A stretch of DNA of 64,000 bases from Paenirhodobacter populi (GCF_004022215.1 NZ_SAUZ01000013.1:93780-157779), one strand, 5' to 3'; positions 53,397 through 61,730 are shown, counted from the stretch's first letter. Made by a program: numbers and translations. The notes: a model not told the origin generated them from the sequence alone.

Positions 53397-54227
53397 TCAT
53401 TCGGCCGGGCAGCCGTCTATCTCGATCGCCTGCGCATCGCCTTCGGCCGGGTTGTCCAGCACGGTGATCCGCAGGTCGGACTGGTCCAGCGCGAAGGGCC
53501 GGGCGTCGTCGGGCACGAAATCGGCCGAGGCGATCAGCACCCCGCCTTCGCGCGACATGGTGGATTCCGACACCCACATCGGATGAGAGCGCAGCTCGAA
53601 CAGCGCGACGCGATCCTGATCGGCGGTATCGCGATCATCGGGCAGGTCGATCCGCGCCGTGACGCGGGTGCCGTCGGACACGGGTTCCGTCGTGCAGCGG
53701 GCAAGGCCGGGGCGCGGGACGGGCACATCCTCCATCGCCGCGCTGATCCTGTCGTCGGGGGCGCCCGCGCCCTCCAGATCCACGTCGAGCCGCACCGAGA
53801 CCGGCACGCAGATGTTGCGGCAGACGCCGAAATCCATCACCGCGTCCAGCATCACCGGCTCCGCCGGGTCGTGAGGCGTGATCCGCACCGGCAGCACCAG
53901 CACGTCGTGATAGCCGATCGAGCGCATGCCGTTCTGGTCGAAGGCGGTGGGCACCGGCCAGATCACCTGCAATTCGGCGATGTTGCGCGATCCGGTGAAA
54001 TCCAGCATCGGCGGGATGCCCGCCTCGCCGGGCACGCGCCAGTAGGTCTTCCAGCCGGGGTCGAGCCCGATGCGGATCGCCGCGATGCGGCTGCCATCGG
54101 GGGCGCGCCAGCCGGGCAGGATCTCCACCCCGGCGATGCCGGGGGGCTGTGCCTCCTGCGCATGGCCGGACAGGGGCTGCGCCAGCGCGGCGGCAAGGAT
54201 CAGCGAGGGGGTGACGGAACGGATCAT
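53397..54227 (-). CDS. Periplasmic DsbD N-terminal-like (ScsB-type) thiol-disulfide domain protein
   Basis: A 276-residue secreted protein. A Sec signal (about 1-23, ending SGHAQEA) is followed by a DsbD-alpha-like immunoglobulin fold. WRVPGEAGIPPMLDF and the redox pair CRNICVP (about residues 135-140) are typical; further cysteines occur near 175 and at the C-terminus. Full DsbD has membrane and thioredoxin domains that are absent, so this is a stand-alone periplasmic receiver of electrons. Convergent with the UDG gene; divergent from yqgE. Confidence 0.8.
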   Translation of the reverse strand: MIRSVTPSLILAAALAQPLSGHAQEAQPPGIAGVEILPGWRAPDGSRIAAIRIGLDPGWKTYWRVPGEAGIPPMLDFTGSRNIAELQVIWPVPTAFDQNGMRSIGYHDVLVLPVRITPHDPAEPVMLDAVMDFGVCRNICVPVSVRLDVDLEGAGAPDDRISAAMEDVPVPRPGLARCTTEPVSDGTRVTARIDLPDDRDTADQDRVALFELRSHPMWVSESTMSREGGVLIASADFVPDDARPFALDQSDLRITVLDNPAEGDAQAIEIDGCPAE

Positions 54228-54403
54228 GCGCCTTCATATCCCCCGCCCGGGCGCGCGTTCCAAGTCACAATCGCGCAAGCGATGCGCGGGATGGCGCGAA
54301 AGCCACCGCGCATCGGCCCGGCCGGGGGTTGATCGTGGCGCCGGTCGGGGCCACTTTGGTTAAAAGCGCTTTCTGCGGCGCTTCTTGGCCCGGAGGCGAC
54401 GCG

Positions 54404-54988
54404 ATGGATATGGCAATGGATATGACGGGCAAGCTTCTGATCGCCATGCCCGGTATGGAAGATCCCCGGTTCGAGCATGCCGTGGTGGCGATCTGCGCCC
54501 ATTCGCCCGAGGGGGCGATGGGTCTGATCGTCAACAAGCCCCTGCCGAAACCGGCGATGAGCGACCTTCTGGGCCAGTTGGGCATCACCGTGCCGACCTC
54601 GGATCTACGCGGGGGCGAGCCGATCCTGTTCGGCGGCCCGGTGGAGACCGGGCGCGGCTTCGTGCTGCATTCGCGCGACTGGCCGCGCGGCGCGGATCAG
54701 GCCGGCGCGATCATGGAGGTCTCGCCCGACATGGCGATGACCGCGACGCGCGACATCCTTGAGGCGATGGCCTCGGGCCACGGGCCGGAACGCGCGCTGC
54801 TGGCGCTTGGCTATGCCGGATGGGGTCCGGGGCAGCTTGAGGCCGAGATCATGTCGAATGGCTGGCTGGTGGCCGATGGCGACGCGGAACTGGCGCTTGG
54901 CGCCGATCACGCGACGAAATGGATGCGCGCGCTTGGCGCGATGGGGATCGATCCGCGGACGCTTTCGGCTTCGGCCGGGCGGGCGTGA
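54404..54988 (+). CDS. YqgE/AlgH family protein
   Basis: A 194-residue protein of the YqgE (AlgH, UPF0301) family. It includes GKLLIAMPGMEDPRFEHAVV, SPEGAMGLIVNKP, FGGPVETGRGFVLHS and YAGWGPGQLEAEI, the family signatures. Role unclear: links to transcription or protein modification have been proposed. GGAGG lies upstream of ATG 54404; the longer frame from 54329 has no ribosome-binding site. Divergent from the DsbD-like gene with about 175 bp between starts. Confidence 0.93.
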   Translation: MDMAMDMTGKLLIAMPGMEDPRFEHAVVAICAHSPEGAMGLIVNKPLPKPAMSDLLGQLGITVPTSDLRGGEPILFGGPVETGRGFVLHSRDWPRGADQAGAIMEVSPDMAMTATRDILEAMASGHGPERALLALGYAGWGPGQLEAEIMSNGWLVADGDAELALGADHATKWMRALGAMGIDPRTLSASAGRA

Positions 54989-55002
54989 CGGAGGGGTCGC
55001 AG

Positions 55003-55068
55003 GGGGGCGCTGCCCCCTCTTTGCGCTGGCGCGCAAATTCACCCCCGGGATATTTATGGAAGAATGAA
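55003..55068 (+). repeat. 3'-end extragenic element, copy J (downstream of yqgE)
   Basis: Hairpin 1 GGGGGC-GCT-GCCCCC (55003-55017), hairpin 2 TTTGCGC-TGGC-GCGCAAA (55020-55037), then CACCCCCGGGATATTTATGG and AAGAATGAAG. 15 nt past the stop. Hairpin 2 shares its stem with copy A but differs in the loop. Confidence 0.75.
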
Positions 55069-55080
55069 GGAAGGTCTCGG

Positions 55081-56034
55081 TCAGGGCCGGGGCGCGGCGG
55101 CGCGGCGCAGGCGGTCGTTGATCGCGCGGCCAAGGCCGGTTTCCGGCACGGGGGCGACGGCGATGCGCCGCGCGCCCGTTTCGATGGCGATCCGGTCGGC
55201 CGCCCGCAATGCGGAAAACAGATGCGCCGCGGCCTCGGTCGTGTCGCCGGCGGGCGAGAAGTTCAGATCCGCGCCGGCGCAATCCGGGCCGAAGCCGATC
55301 CAGACCTCGCCGGGTTCGCGCGCCGTCGCCATCAGGCGCACGGGCGCGCCGGGGGCGTAATGGGATGTCATCTGGCCGGGCGCGTTGGGTTTGTTCGCGT
55401 CGCCGCCGATGGGCAGGGGCTGGCCGAGCGCCTCTTCCAGCGCCTCCGCCGTCAGGCCGCCGGGGCGCAGCAGCATCGGCGGGTTCAGGGACAGGATCGT
55501 CGATTCCACCCCGACCCGGCAGGTGCCGCCATCGACGACCGCCGCGATCCGGCCCGACAGGCCCTGGATCACATGGCAGGCCGTCGTCGGGCTGACCTTG
55601 CCCGAGGGATTGGCGGAGGGCGCAGCGACCGGCCCGCCGAAGGCATGCAGCAGCGCCTGCGCCACCGGATGCGCGGGCACCCGGATCGCGATCGTGTCAA
55701 GCCCCGCCGTCACCAGATCCGAGATCCCCGCATCGCGGCGCAACGGCAGCACCAGCGTCAGCGGCCCCGGCCAGAACCGCGCGGCGATGGCGCGGGCGCG
55801 ATCGTCGAAGACGGCGATTTCCTCGGCCGCCGCCAGATCGGGCAGATGGGCGATCAGCGGATTGAACGAGGGCCTTCCCTTGGCCGCATAGATCGCCGCC
55901 ACCGCGTGGCTGTTGCGGGCATCGCCGCCAAGACCATAGACCGTCTCGGTCGGGAAGGAGACGAGTTCACCCTTCGACAGCAGTTCCGCCGCCCGGGCCA
56001 GTCTTGGTGCGTCAGGTGCAAGAACGTCGGTCAT
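55081..56034 (-). CDS. L-threonylcarbamoyladenylate synthase (Sua5/YwlC type)
   Basis: A 317-residue enzyme making threonylcarbamoyl-AMP for the t6A37 tRNA modification. The N-terminal YrdC domain (about 12-200) has SFPTETVYGLGG, KGRPSFNPLIAHL, AAPSANPSGKVSPTT and STILSL. The C-terminal Sua5 domain (about 215-317) follows the hinge SHYAPGAPV, so this is the two-domain Sua5 form. ATG 56034 gives the standard N-terminus; the upstream frame is unrelated. It converges on yqgE. Confidence 0.92.
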   Translation of the reverse strand: MTDVLAPDAPRLARAAELLSKGELVSFPTETVYGLGGDARNSHAVAAIYAAKGRPSFNPLIAHLPDLAAAEEIAVFDDRARAIAARFWPGPLTLVLPLRRDAGISDLVTAGLDTIAIRVPAHPVAQALLHAFGGPVAAPSANPSGKVSPTTACHVIQGLSGRIAAVVDGGTCRVGVESTILSLNPPMLLRPGGLTAEALEEALGQPLPIGGDANKPNAPGQMTSHYAPGAPVRLMATAREPGEVWIGFGPDCAGADLNFSPAGDTTEAAAHLFSALRAADRIAIETGARRIAVAPVPETGLGRAINDRLRRAAAPRP

Positions 56035-56205
56035 GTATCCTCGGTCGTGGCGTGACATCTGCGGCGGATCGTTCGTGACGTGGCGTAGCGGTTGATGCGA
56101 CCTGCCCTTGCGGTAACGTGCCGCCAATCAGTCCGCATCCATCTGACCCTTGCAATTAAGCCTTATGGCCGCGGATGCCAAGCCCGGCGCTTCAGGAGGA
56201 AAGCC

Positions 56206-57897
56206 ATGCCCTATCGTTCACCCGTCGCGGAACTGCGCTTCATCCTCGACAATGTGGTGCCGCTCGCGCCGGTCGCGCAGACGGATCTGTTCGCCGAGGC
56301 GACGCCCGACACGGTCGAGGCGATCCTGACCGAGGCGGGCCGGCTGTGCGACGAGGTCATGGCCCCGCTGAACCGCGAGGGCGACCTGCACCCGCCGCGT
56401 CTGGTGGATGGCGCGGTGATCGCCACGCCCGGATTCCGTGAGGCTTATCAGCAGATTGCGGAGGGCGGATGGGTGTCCGTCGCGGGGCCGGTGGACTATG
56501 GCGGAATGGGCCTGCCGCTGACCGTGGCGATCGCGGTGAACGACATGATGGCGGGGGCCAATCTGTCCCTGCAGCTCAATCCGCTGCTGACGCAGGGGCA
56601 GATCGAGGCGCTGGAACACCATGCCTCGGATGCGCTGAAAGAGGTCTATATCCCGAAGCTGGTTTCCGGCGAATGGGCGGGGACGATGAACCTGACGGAA
56701 CCGCAGGCGGGGTCGGATGTCGGCGCATTGCGGGCGCGGGCGGAGCCTTTGGGCGATGGAACCTATGCCGTGACGGGGCAGAAGATCTTCATCTCCTGGG
56801 GGGATTCGGACCTGACGGCGAACGTCTGCCATCTGGTTCTGGCGCGTCTGCCGGATGCGGCGCCGGGGACCAGGGGCATATCCCTCTTCATGGTGCCGAA
56901 GTTCATCCCCGACGAAAACGGCGAACCGGGCGAAGCCAATGCGGTCAAGGTCGTGTCGCTGGAACACAAGATGGGGCTGCATGGCTCGCCCACCTGCGTG
57001 ATGAGCTTCGAGGGCGCCACGGGCTGGCTTGTCGGGGCGCCGCACAAGGGGATGGCGGCGATGTTCACGATGATGAACAACGCGCGGCTGAACGTCGGCG
57101 TGCAGGGGATCGGCATCGCCGAGGCCGCCTATCAGAAGGCCCGCGAATATGCGCAGGAACGGGTGCAGTTCGCGCCGATCATCGAACATGCCGACGTGCG
57201 CCGGACGCTGGCCGAGATGAAGGCCGAGCTGTTCGCGGCGCGTTCCATCGCGCTCGCCTGCGCGGTCGCGCTGGATATGGGCCGGGCGACGGGGGAGGAA
57301 GACTGGGCCGCGCGCGGCGCCCTGCTGACCCCGGTCGCCAAGTCTTTCGGGACCGAAACCGGCATGTGGGTCGCGGATCAGGGGATTCAGGTCCACGGCG
57401 GCATGGGCTTCATCGAGGAAACCGGCGCCGCGCAGTTCTGGCGCGACGTGCGGGTGACGGCGATCTACGAAGGCACCAACGGCATTCAGGCGATGGACCT
57501 TGTGGGCCGCAAGATGGCGGATGGCGGCAAGGCGGCCTTCCGGCTGTTGCAGGAGATCGAGGACGAGGCCCGTTCCGCCCGCGACAGCCTGCCCGATCTG
57601 GCCGGGGAGGTCTGGCAGGCAGCCGAATCCCTGCGCGAGCATACCGAATGGCTGCAGGGGCAGGACAGTGCCGACCGCTTCGCCGGCGCGGTGCCCTATC
57701 TGCGCGCCTTCGCCCGGGTTCTGGGCGGGCATTACCACCTGCGCGCCGCGCTGGCCGAGGGCGGCGCCGGTCCCCGCACCGCGCTGGCCGCGGTCTATAT
57801 CCGCCGGCTTCTGCCGCAGGCGGGCGCCAGCCTTGCCGAGGCGCGCGAAGGCGCCGCGGGGCTTTATGCGCTGACGGACGAGGATCTGGCCTCCTGA
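56206..57897 (+). CDS. Acyl-CoA dehydrogenase, DmdC-like (long form)
   Basis: A 563-residue flavoenzyme longer than ordinary acyl-CoA dehydrogenases (about 380-390). It opens MPYRSPVAELRFILDNVVPL, resembling the DmdC (3-methylmercaptopropionyl-CoA dehydrogenase) group. FAD/substrate regions are GTMNLTEPQAGSDVG and FISWGDSD, and the catalytic base region is IYEGTNGIQAMDLVGRK. Residues about 460-563 are the extra C-terminal helical domain. GGAGGAAA lies before ATG 56206. Substrate not fixed; electrons should pass through ETF to the ETF-QO encoded 6 kb away. Confidence 0.85.
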   Translation: MPYRSPVAELRFILDNVVPLAPVAQTDLFAEATPDTVEAILTEAGRLCDEVMAPLNREGDLHPPRLVDGAVIATPGFREAYQQIAEGGWVSVAGPVDYGGMGLPLTVAIAVNDMMAGANLSLQLNPLLTQGQIEALEHHASDALKEVYIPKLVSGEWAGTMNLTEPQAGSDVGALRARAEPLGDGTYAVTGQKIFISWGDSDLTANVCHLVLARLPDAAPGTRGISLFMVPKFIPDENGEPGEANAVKVVSLEHKMGLHGSPTCVMSFEGATGWLVGAPHKGMAAMFTMMNNARLNVGVQGIGIAEAAYQKAREYAQERVQFAPIIEHADVRRTLAEMKAELFAARSIALACAVALDMGRATGEEDWAARGALLTPVAKSFGTETGMWVADQGIQVHGGMGFIEETGAAQFWRDVRVTAIYEGTNGIQAMDLVGRKMADGGKAAFRLLQEIEDEARSARDSLPDLAGEVWQAAESLREHTEWLQGQDSADRFAGAVPYLRAFARVLGGHYHLRAALAEGGAGPRTALAAVYIRRLLPQAGASLAEAREGAAGLYALTDEDLAS

Positions 57898-57908
57898 GAT
57901 CGGGCGCG

Positions 57909-57938
57909 GAACGGGCGCAGTTGTCATTGCGCCTGTTC
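57909..57938 (+). terminator. Probable terminator of the acyl-CoA dehydrogenase gene
   Basis: GAACGGGCGCA / TGCGCCTGTTC, an 11-bp stem with one G-T pair, loop GTTGTCAT, starting 12 nt after the stop. A weak T-rich stretch (TGGTGTTTGTGG) follows. Confidence 0.5.
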
Positions 57939-58003
57939 TGGTGTTTGTGGTGCGCGTGAAGTCCGGCGGCCTCCGCGCAGCCCGAAAATGAGGAGAGCGC
58001 CTC

Positions 58004-58639
58004 TTGCGCCGATTGATCCTGTGCCTGCTCCTGCCCCTGTTTCTTGCGGCCTGCGGGGCGGAACCCGTATGGGCCCCTGACGAGGCGGTCCAGAAGGCCG
58101 CCTATCGCACCGGCAACCCGCCCTCGGTCACGCTGATGACGGTGATCGGCACCAAGACCGGATCTGGCGGGCATTCCGCGCTGATGATCGACGGCTCGCA
58201 GCGGGTGATCTTCGACCCGGCCGGAAGCTGGCATCACCCTTGGGTGCCGGAACGGAACGATGTCGATTACGGCATTACCGACCAGATGTATCGCTTCTAC
58301 TACGATTACCATGCGCGCGAGACCTGGTATGTCCGCGAGCAGAAGGTGTTCATCTCCCCGCAGCAGGCGGAAATGCTGATCAAGCGGGTCGAGGCGAACG
58401 GCGCGGTGTCCAAGGCGATGTGCGCATGGGCCGTTTCGGGCGTGCTGCGCGATATTCCGGGGTTCGAATCGATGCCGCGGACCCTGTCGCCCACCAAGCT
58501 GTCGCGCGCCTTCGCCAAGCTGCCGGGGGTCGAGACGAAGGACCATTACGACAACGACCCGGATGACAATTCCGGCGTGCTGATGATCGAGATGGAGGCC
58601 GTCCGCGAAGGTGCGGACGGGGCGAACCGGCGGCGCTAG
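58004..58639 (+). CDS. Predicted lipoprotein of unknown function
   Basis: A 211-residue exported protein. The signal ends in lipobox LAAC (LILCLLLPLFLAACGAEP), so the mature Cys18-type N-terminus should be lipidated. The mature part contains GSGGHSALMIDGSQRVIFDPAGSW, which resembles the H-containing turn of some papain-like or NlpC-type hydrolases, and a later conserved-looking CAWAVSGVLRDIPG with a cysteine. A peptidase role is speculative. TTG start at 58004 with AGGAGAG 6 nt upstream. Its last bases overlap azlD (opposite strand). Confidence 0.75.
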   Translation: MRRLILCLLLPLFLAACGAEPVWAPDEAVQKAAYRTGNPPSVTLMTVIGTKTGSGGHSALMIDGSQRVIFDPAGSWHHPWVPERNDVDYGITDQMYRFYYDYHARETWYVREQKVFISPQQAEMLIKRVEANGAVSKAMCAWAVSGVLRDIPGFESMPRTLSPTKLSRAFAKLPGVETKDHYDNDPDDNSGVLMIEMEAVREGADGANRRR

Positions 58640-58977
58640 ATCAGCCAGAGCGCCAGATAAAGCGTGGCAAAACCGCCGAGGATCGCCGCCAGCGTGTTGC
58701 GGGTGGCGATGCCGACCGCCACCGTCGCCCCGGCGGCCAGCAGCCGCGCCGGATCGGCGCCGCTGCCCTCTGCCGCCTGCGGCCACAGCACCAGCGGCGC
58801 GACCAGCCCCGGCAGCACCGCGACGGCGGTGTAGCGCAGATAGCGCAGCGCCCAGGCGGGCAGCGGGCGGCTGCCGATCAGTCCGATGAAGGAATAGCGC
58901 AGCAGGAAGGTGCCGATGCCAAGCACCACGATGATGCCCCAGATCATCGGCCCGCTGTAGTGGTCCGCGGCGGTCAT
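58636..58977 (-). CDS. azlD: AzlD family branched-chain amino-acid exporter subunit
   Basis: A 113-residue membrane protein with three or four helices (MIWGIIVVLGIGTFLLRYSF ...). With AzlC it forms the LIV-E type exporter for branched-chain amino acids. RYLRYTAVAVLPGLVAPLVLWP and AVGIATRNTLAAILGG are typical. ATG 58977 overlaps the azlC stop by 4 nt (ATGA). Confidence 0.9.
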   Translation of the reverse strand: MTAADHYSGPMIWGIIVVLGIGTFLLRYSFIGLIGSRPLPAWALRYLRYTAVAVLPGLVAPLVLWPQAAEGSGADPARLLAAGATVAVGIATRNTLAAILGGFATLYLALWLI

Positions 58978-59690
58978 GCGGCGTTCCTCCGTTCCAGAAG
59001 GCGCTCGACCGTCGCGCCGGTCCACATCGCCAGAAGCGCCGCCAGCAGCAGCCCCGTGCCGGTCGGCAGCGGCGACAGCGCCAGCGCCGCGATCACCGAC
59101 ACGGCCGCCGCCGCCAGATGCGGCACCGACCGCAGCCCCGGCGCGATCATCGCGAGGAAGGTCACCGGCACGGCGAAATCCAGCGCCAGCCCCTCGGGGA
59201 TCGCCTTGCCGGCCAGCGCGCCCGCCAGCGTCGACAGCGACCACGGCAGGCAGGTCGGCAGGCAGGCCCCGAGGAAATAGGCGACCTTCTGCGGCAGGCT
59301 CATCGCCGGGGCGCGTTCGTATTCCTGCTGCGAGAGGCCAAAGCTCTGGTCGGTCATCAGATAGGCGATCAGCACCCGATGCCAGGGCGCCGCCCGCCCC
59401 AGATGCGGCGCGAGCGAGACGGAATACATCGCCATCCGCAGGTTCACCGCCAGCGAGGTCACGATCACCATGAAGGCCGGCGCGTGATCGTTCATCAGTT
59501 GCAGCGCGGTGAACTGCGACGCCCCCGCCAGCACGAGGATCGAGAAGCCCATCACCTCGGCCAGATCGAGCCCGGCATCCGTCGCCGCGACGCCGAACAG
59601 CGCCCCGAAGGGCAGGATGACCAGCAGGAACGGCAGGGCGTTGCGCGCGCCGCGCCAGAAACAATGTGAAATCGGAGTGATTGACGCCAT
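58974..59690 (-). CDS. azlC: AzlC family branched-chain amino-acid exporter subunit
   Basis: A 238-residue inner-membrane protein, large subunit of the AzlCD (LIV-E) exporter. PFLLVILPFGALFGVAATDAG, LVLAGASQFTALQLM (a signature with Gln) and NLRMAMYSVSLAPHL are family motifs; TDQSFGLS follows. About six helices. The frame continues upstream without homology; ATG 59690 gives a standard start. Divergent from the GNAT gene, about 90 bp apart. Confidence 0.9.
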   Translation of the reverse strand: MASITPISHCFWRGARNALPFLLVILPFGALFGVAATDAGLDLAEVMGFSILVLAGASQFTALQLMNDHAPAFMVIVTSLAVNLRMAMYSVSLAPHLGRAAPWHRVLIAYLMTDQSFGLSQQEYERAPAMSLPQKVAYFLGACLPTCLPWSLSTLAGALAGKAIPEGLALDFAVPVTFLAMIAPGLRSVPHLAAAAVSVIAALALSPLPTGTGLLLAALLAMWTGATVERLLERRNAA

Positions 59691-59781
59691 GCTCTGCTTT
59701 CCGGACGAAGGATGTTGCGCCAGTTCTAGAAGGAGGATCGGGGAACACCAAGCGCGGGATTGTAAGGGGAGCAATTGGTCG

Positions 59782-60399
59782 ATGTTGGCACAGACGCGAC
59801 CTGACATGCCGGTTCCGCTGGCGCGCATCCGGCGCGGTGTTCCCGAGGCTGACCGGCGCGCGGCGGCCGAGCTTTACTGGCAGGCGTTCGGGGCGAAGCT
59901 CGGCCCGGTCATGGGACCGCGCGACCGCGCCTTGGCCTTCATCGAGCGGGTGATGGATTCCGATCACGTGCTTTCGGCCTGGGACGGATCGGGCCGGCTG
60001 CTCGGCGTGATCGGTTTCCGCAATTCCCACGGCGCTTTCGTCGGCGGCACGACCGAGGATCTGGATGCCGTCTACGGCCCCTTCGGTGGCTTGTGGCGCA
60101 AGCTGGCGCTTTCGGTTCTGGGCACGGATCTGCCGGGCGGGGTGCTGGCGGTGGACGGGCTGGTGGTCGTCGACGACGCGCGCGGCACCGGCATCGGCGC
60201 CGCCCTGATCGAGGCCCTGTCGCGCGAGGCCCGTGACCGCGGCTACCGGAGCCTGCAGCTCGAGGTGGTGGATGGCAACGACCGCGCCCGGGCGCTGTAT
60301 GAACGGCTGGGCTTTCTCCATGCGGGCTGGTCGCGGAGCTTTCTGGCCGCGCTGTTCTTCGGCATCCGGGGCAGCACGTCGATGCAGCGGCCGCTGTGA
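59782..60399 (+). CDS. GNAT-family N-acetyltransferase
   Basis: A 205-residue acetyltransferase. Central strand VLAVDGLVVVDDARGTGIGAALIEAL holds the acetyl-CoA loop (RGTGIG), followed by LEVVDGNDRARALYERLGF, a clear GNAT C-terminal half. The N-terminal 95 residues are less typical. ATG 59782 has AGGGGAG about 10 nt upstream; Met at 59806 is an alternative. Substrate unknown. The C-terminal hydrophobic stretch (SFLAALFFGIRG) may contact membrane. Confidence 0.8.
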   Translation: MLAQTRPDMPVPLARIRRGVPEADRRAAAELYWQAFGAKLGPVMGPRDRALAFIERVMDSDHVLSAWDGSGRLLGVIGFRNSHGAFVGGTTEDLDAVYGPFGGLWRKLALSVLGTDLPGGVLAVDGLVVVDDARGTGIGAALIEALSREARDRGYRSLQLEVVDGNDRARALYERLGFLHAGWSRSFLAALFFGIRGSTSMQRPL

Positions 60400-60499
60400 G
60401 CGCTTCACGACGGCGAAGCCAAATTCACGGCAAAAGGCACCGAACTCCACGCGAAGATATTCCTTCAGGGCGGTTCGGAGCCGGACGCGCCCTCTCCCC

Positions 60500-60556
60500 T
60501 TCATTCTTCCATAAATATCCCGGGGGTGAGGCCGAAGGCCGAGGGGGCTGGCCCCC
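60500..60556 (-). repeat. 3'-end extragenic element, copy K (downstream of the gene ending at 60601)
   Basis: Minus-strand order: hairpin 1 GGGGGC-CA-GCCCCC (60543-60556), hairpin 2 GGCC-TTC-GGCC (60530-60540), then CACCCCCGGGATATTTATGG and AAGAATGAAG. 44 nt from the stop. The rest of 60400-60600 holds nothing I recognise. Confidence 0.75.
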
Positions 60557-60600
60557 TTCTCCCTCTCCGCCGGCACCGCGGCTTCCCGCCGTGAAATGGC

Positions 60601-61653
60601 CTAGTCGAAAATACCCGTGACCCGGCCAAGCAGCATGAACGCCCGCGCCGTGCGGGTGTTCGCCAGCGCGACGATCTCCTGATCCGTGGCGTTTTGTTCA
60701 AAGGCCGCGAAGCCGCGGTCGAAATGGCGCAGGAAATGATGCACGGCATCGCGGAAGATCGTGTCCGACCGCATCTGCGCGGCGCTGATCGCCAGCACCG
60801 AACGGTCGCGGATGCCGCCGACGGCGGCGATCTCGCGGCCGCGCTCGCCTTGGGCGAAGCGGCGCCACAATTCGGGCCGGGCCAGATCGGGGCTCAGATC
60901 GTCCATGAAAATGTCGATCCGCGACAGAAGGTTCAGCACATCCTGCGACGCGCGGATCAACCGGGCCGTCGAATGATCCTCAAGCGCGCGGCGCAGGGCG
61001 CCGAAACCCTCCCGGTCCTCGGCATTGTCGGGAAAGTTCAGCGCGCGGATGAGGTCGGCACTGGACAAGGGCGGCGCCAGCGCCTCGGCCGGGGTGCCAA
61101 GCGCGAGCGAGGGCTCCGCCTCGCCGGCCGGGGCGGGACGGGCGGAAACGAGCGCCGCGCGCCGATCCGCCGAAGGCTCGGTCGCCCGCCCGTCGCGGCG
61201 CGAGGTGAAGGCCCCCTGCCGCTCGACCGGAGGTGGAGGCGCGGGGCGGTCGGCGAAAGGCTCCGGCTCGGCCGGGCGCGGCACCGCGATTCCCGATGGG
61301 CGCGGCGGCGACAGCGCCTCGATCACCGCCTTCATCCGTTCGGCCTCGTCGCGCAGGTCCTGCACGGTGCGCGCGGTCAGCGCCGCGATCCAGATCAGCG
61401 CGAGCGGCAGCACCGCACCGACCAGAGCCAGGATGACCGTCGCGGCGCTGGTCTCAGCGGGCGCGGGCAGGAACAGCCAGAAGGCCAGCACCAGCAGCAG
61501 CCACACGGCGCTGAGCGCGATCGCGATCCGCTCCGCCGGGCCGAGCCGGTCGAGCCCCTGCCCAAGCCGCGCCTGATGGCTGCGCAGAGGTGCCACCGGG
61601 CCGCCCGGCGCCTGCGGCGCGGGGGGGACGGGGTCCGTATCGGTGCGGCTCAT
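60601..61653 (-). CDS. Hypothetical membrane protein near greA
   Basis: A 350-residue protein. Two membrane helices (about 42-62 and 70-92) are followed by a short coiled coil (DLRDEAERMKAVIEAL), a long Pro/Ala/Glu-rich linker (about 115-205) and a helical C-terminal domain (about 210-350) with SSADLIRALNFPDNAEDREGF, RIDIFMDDLSPD and FLRHFDRGFAAFE. I do not recognise the C-terminal domain. It may be a structural or regulatory envelope protein. The codon use resembles its neighbours. An inverted repeat separates it from greA. Confidence 0.7.
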   Translation of the reverse strand: MSRTDTDPVPPAPQAPGGPVAPLRSHQARLGQGLDRLGPAERIAIALSAVWLLLVLAFWLFLPAPAETSAATVILALVGAVLPLALIWIAALTARTVQDLRDEAERMKAVIEALSPPRPSGIAVPRPAEPEPFADRPAPPPPVERQGAFTSRRDGRATEPSADRRAALVSARPAPAGEAEPSLALGTPAEALAPPLSSADLIRALNFPDNAEDREGFGALRRALEDHSTARLIRASQDVLNLLSRIDIFMDDLSPDLARPELWRRFAQGERGREIAAVGGIRDRSVLAISAAQMRSDTIFRDAVHHFLRHFDRGFAAFEQNATDQEIVALANTRTARAFMLLGRVTGIFD

Positions 61654-61675
61654 GGCGATAATCCTTGCGTCGATT

Positions 61676-61730
61676 CCTCCCGCATCCCGCGGGAAGGGGC
61701 CTTGCATCGGTTCCCGCGGGATGCGGGAGG
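61676..61730. repeat. Perfect 20-bp inverted repeat between greA and the membrane protein gene
   Basis: Left arm 61676-61695 (begins CCTCCCGCATCC) and right arm 61711-61730 (ends GATGCGGGAGG) are exact reverse complements over 20 bp, with a 15-nt spacer. It lies 33 bp past the greA stop and 23 bp upstream of the next start codon on the same strand. There is no T-run after it in either direction, so it is more like a REP-type palindrome than a classical terminator. Confidence 0.8.

Noticed and set aside
56206..57897. A DMSP-degradation (dmd) locus
   Set aside because: The dehydrogenase resembles DmdC, but dmdA, dmdB and dmdD are not nearby and DmdC-like proteins occur widely, so the pathway is not supported.
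58440..58480. tRNA-like GGTTCGAATC segment
   Set aside because: It lies inside the lipoprotein gene and has no flanking acceptor, D-arm or anticodon stem. No tRNA was found anywhere in the window.
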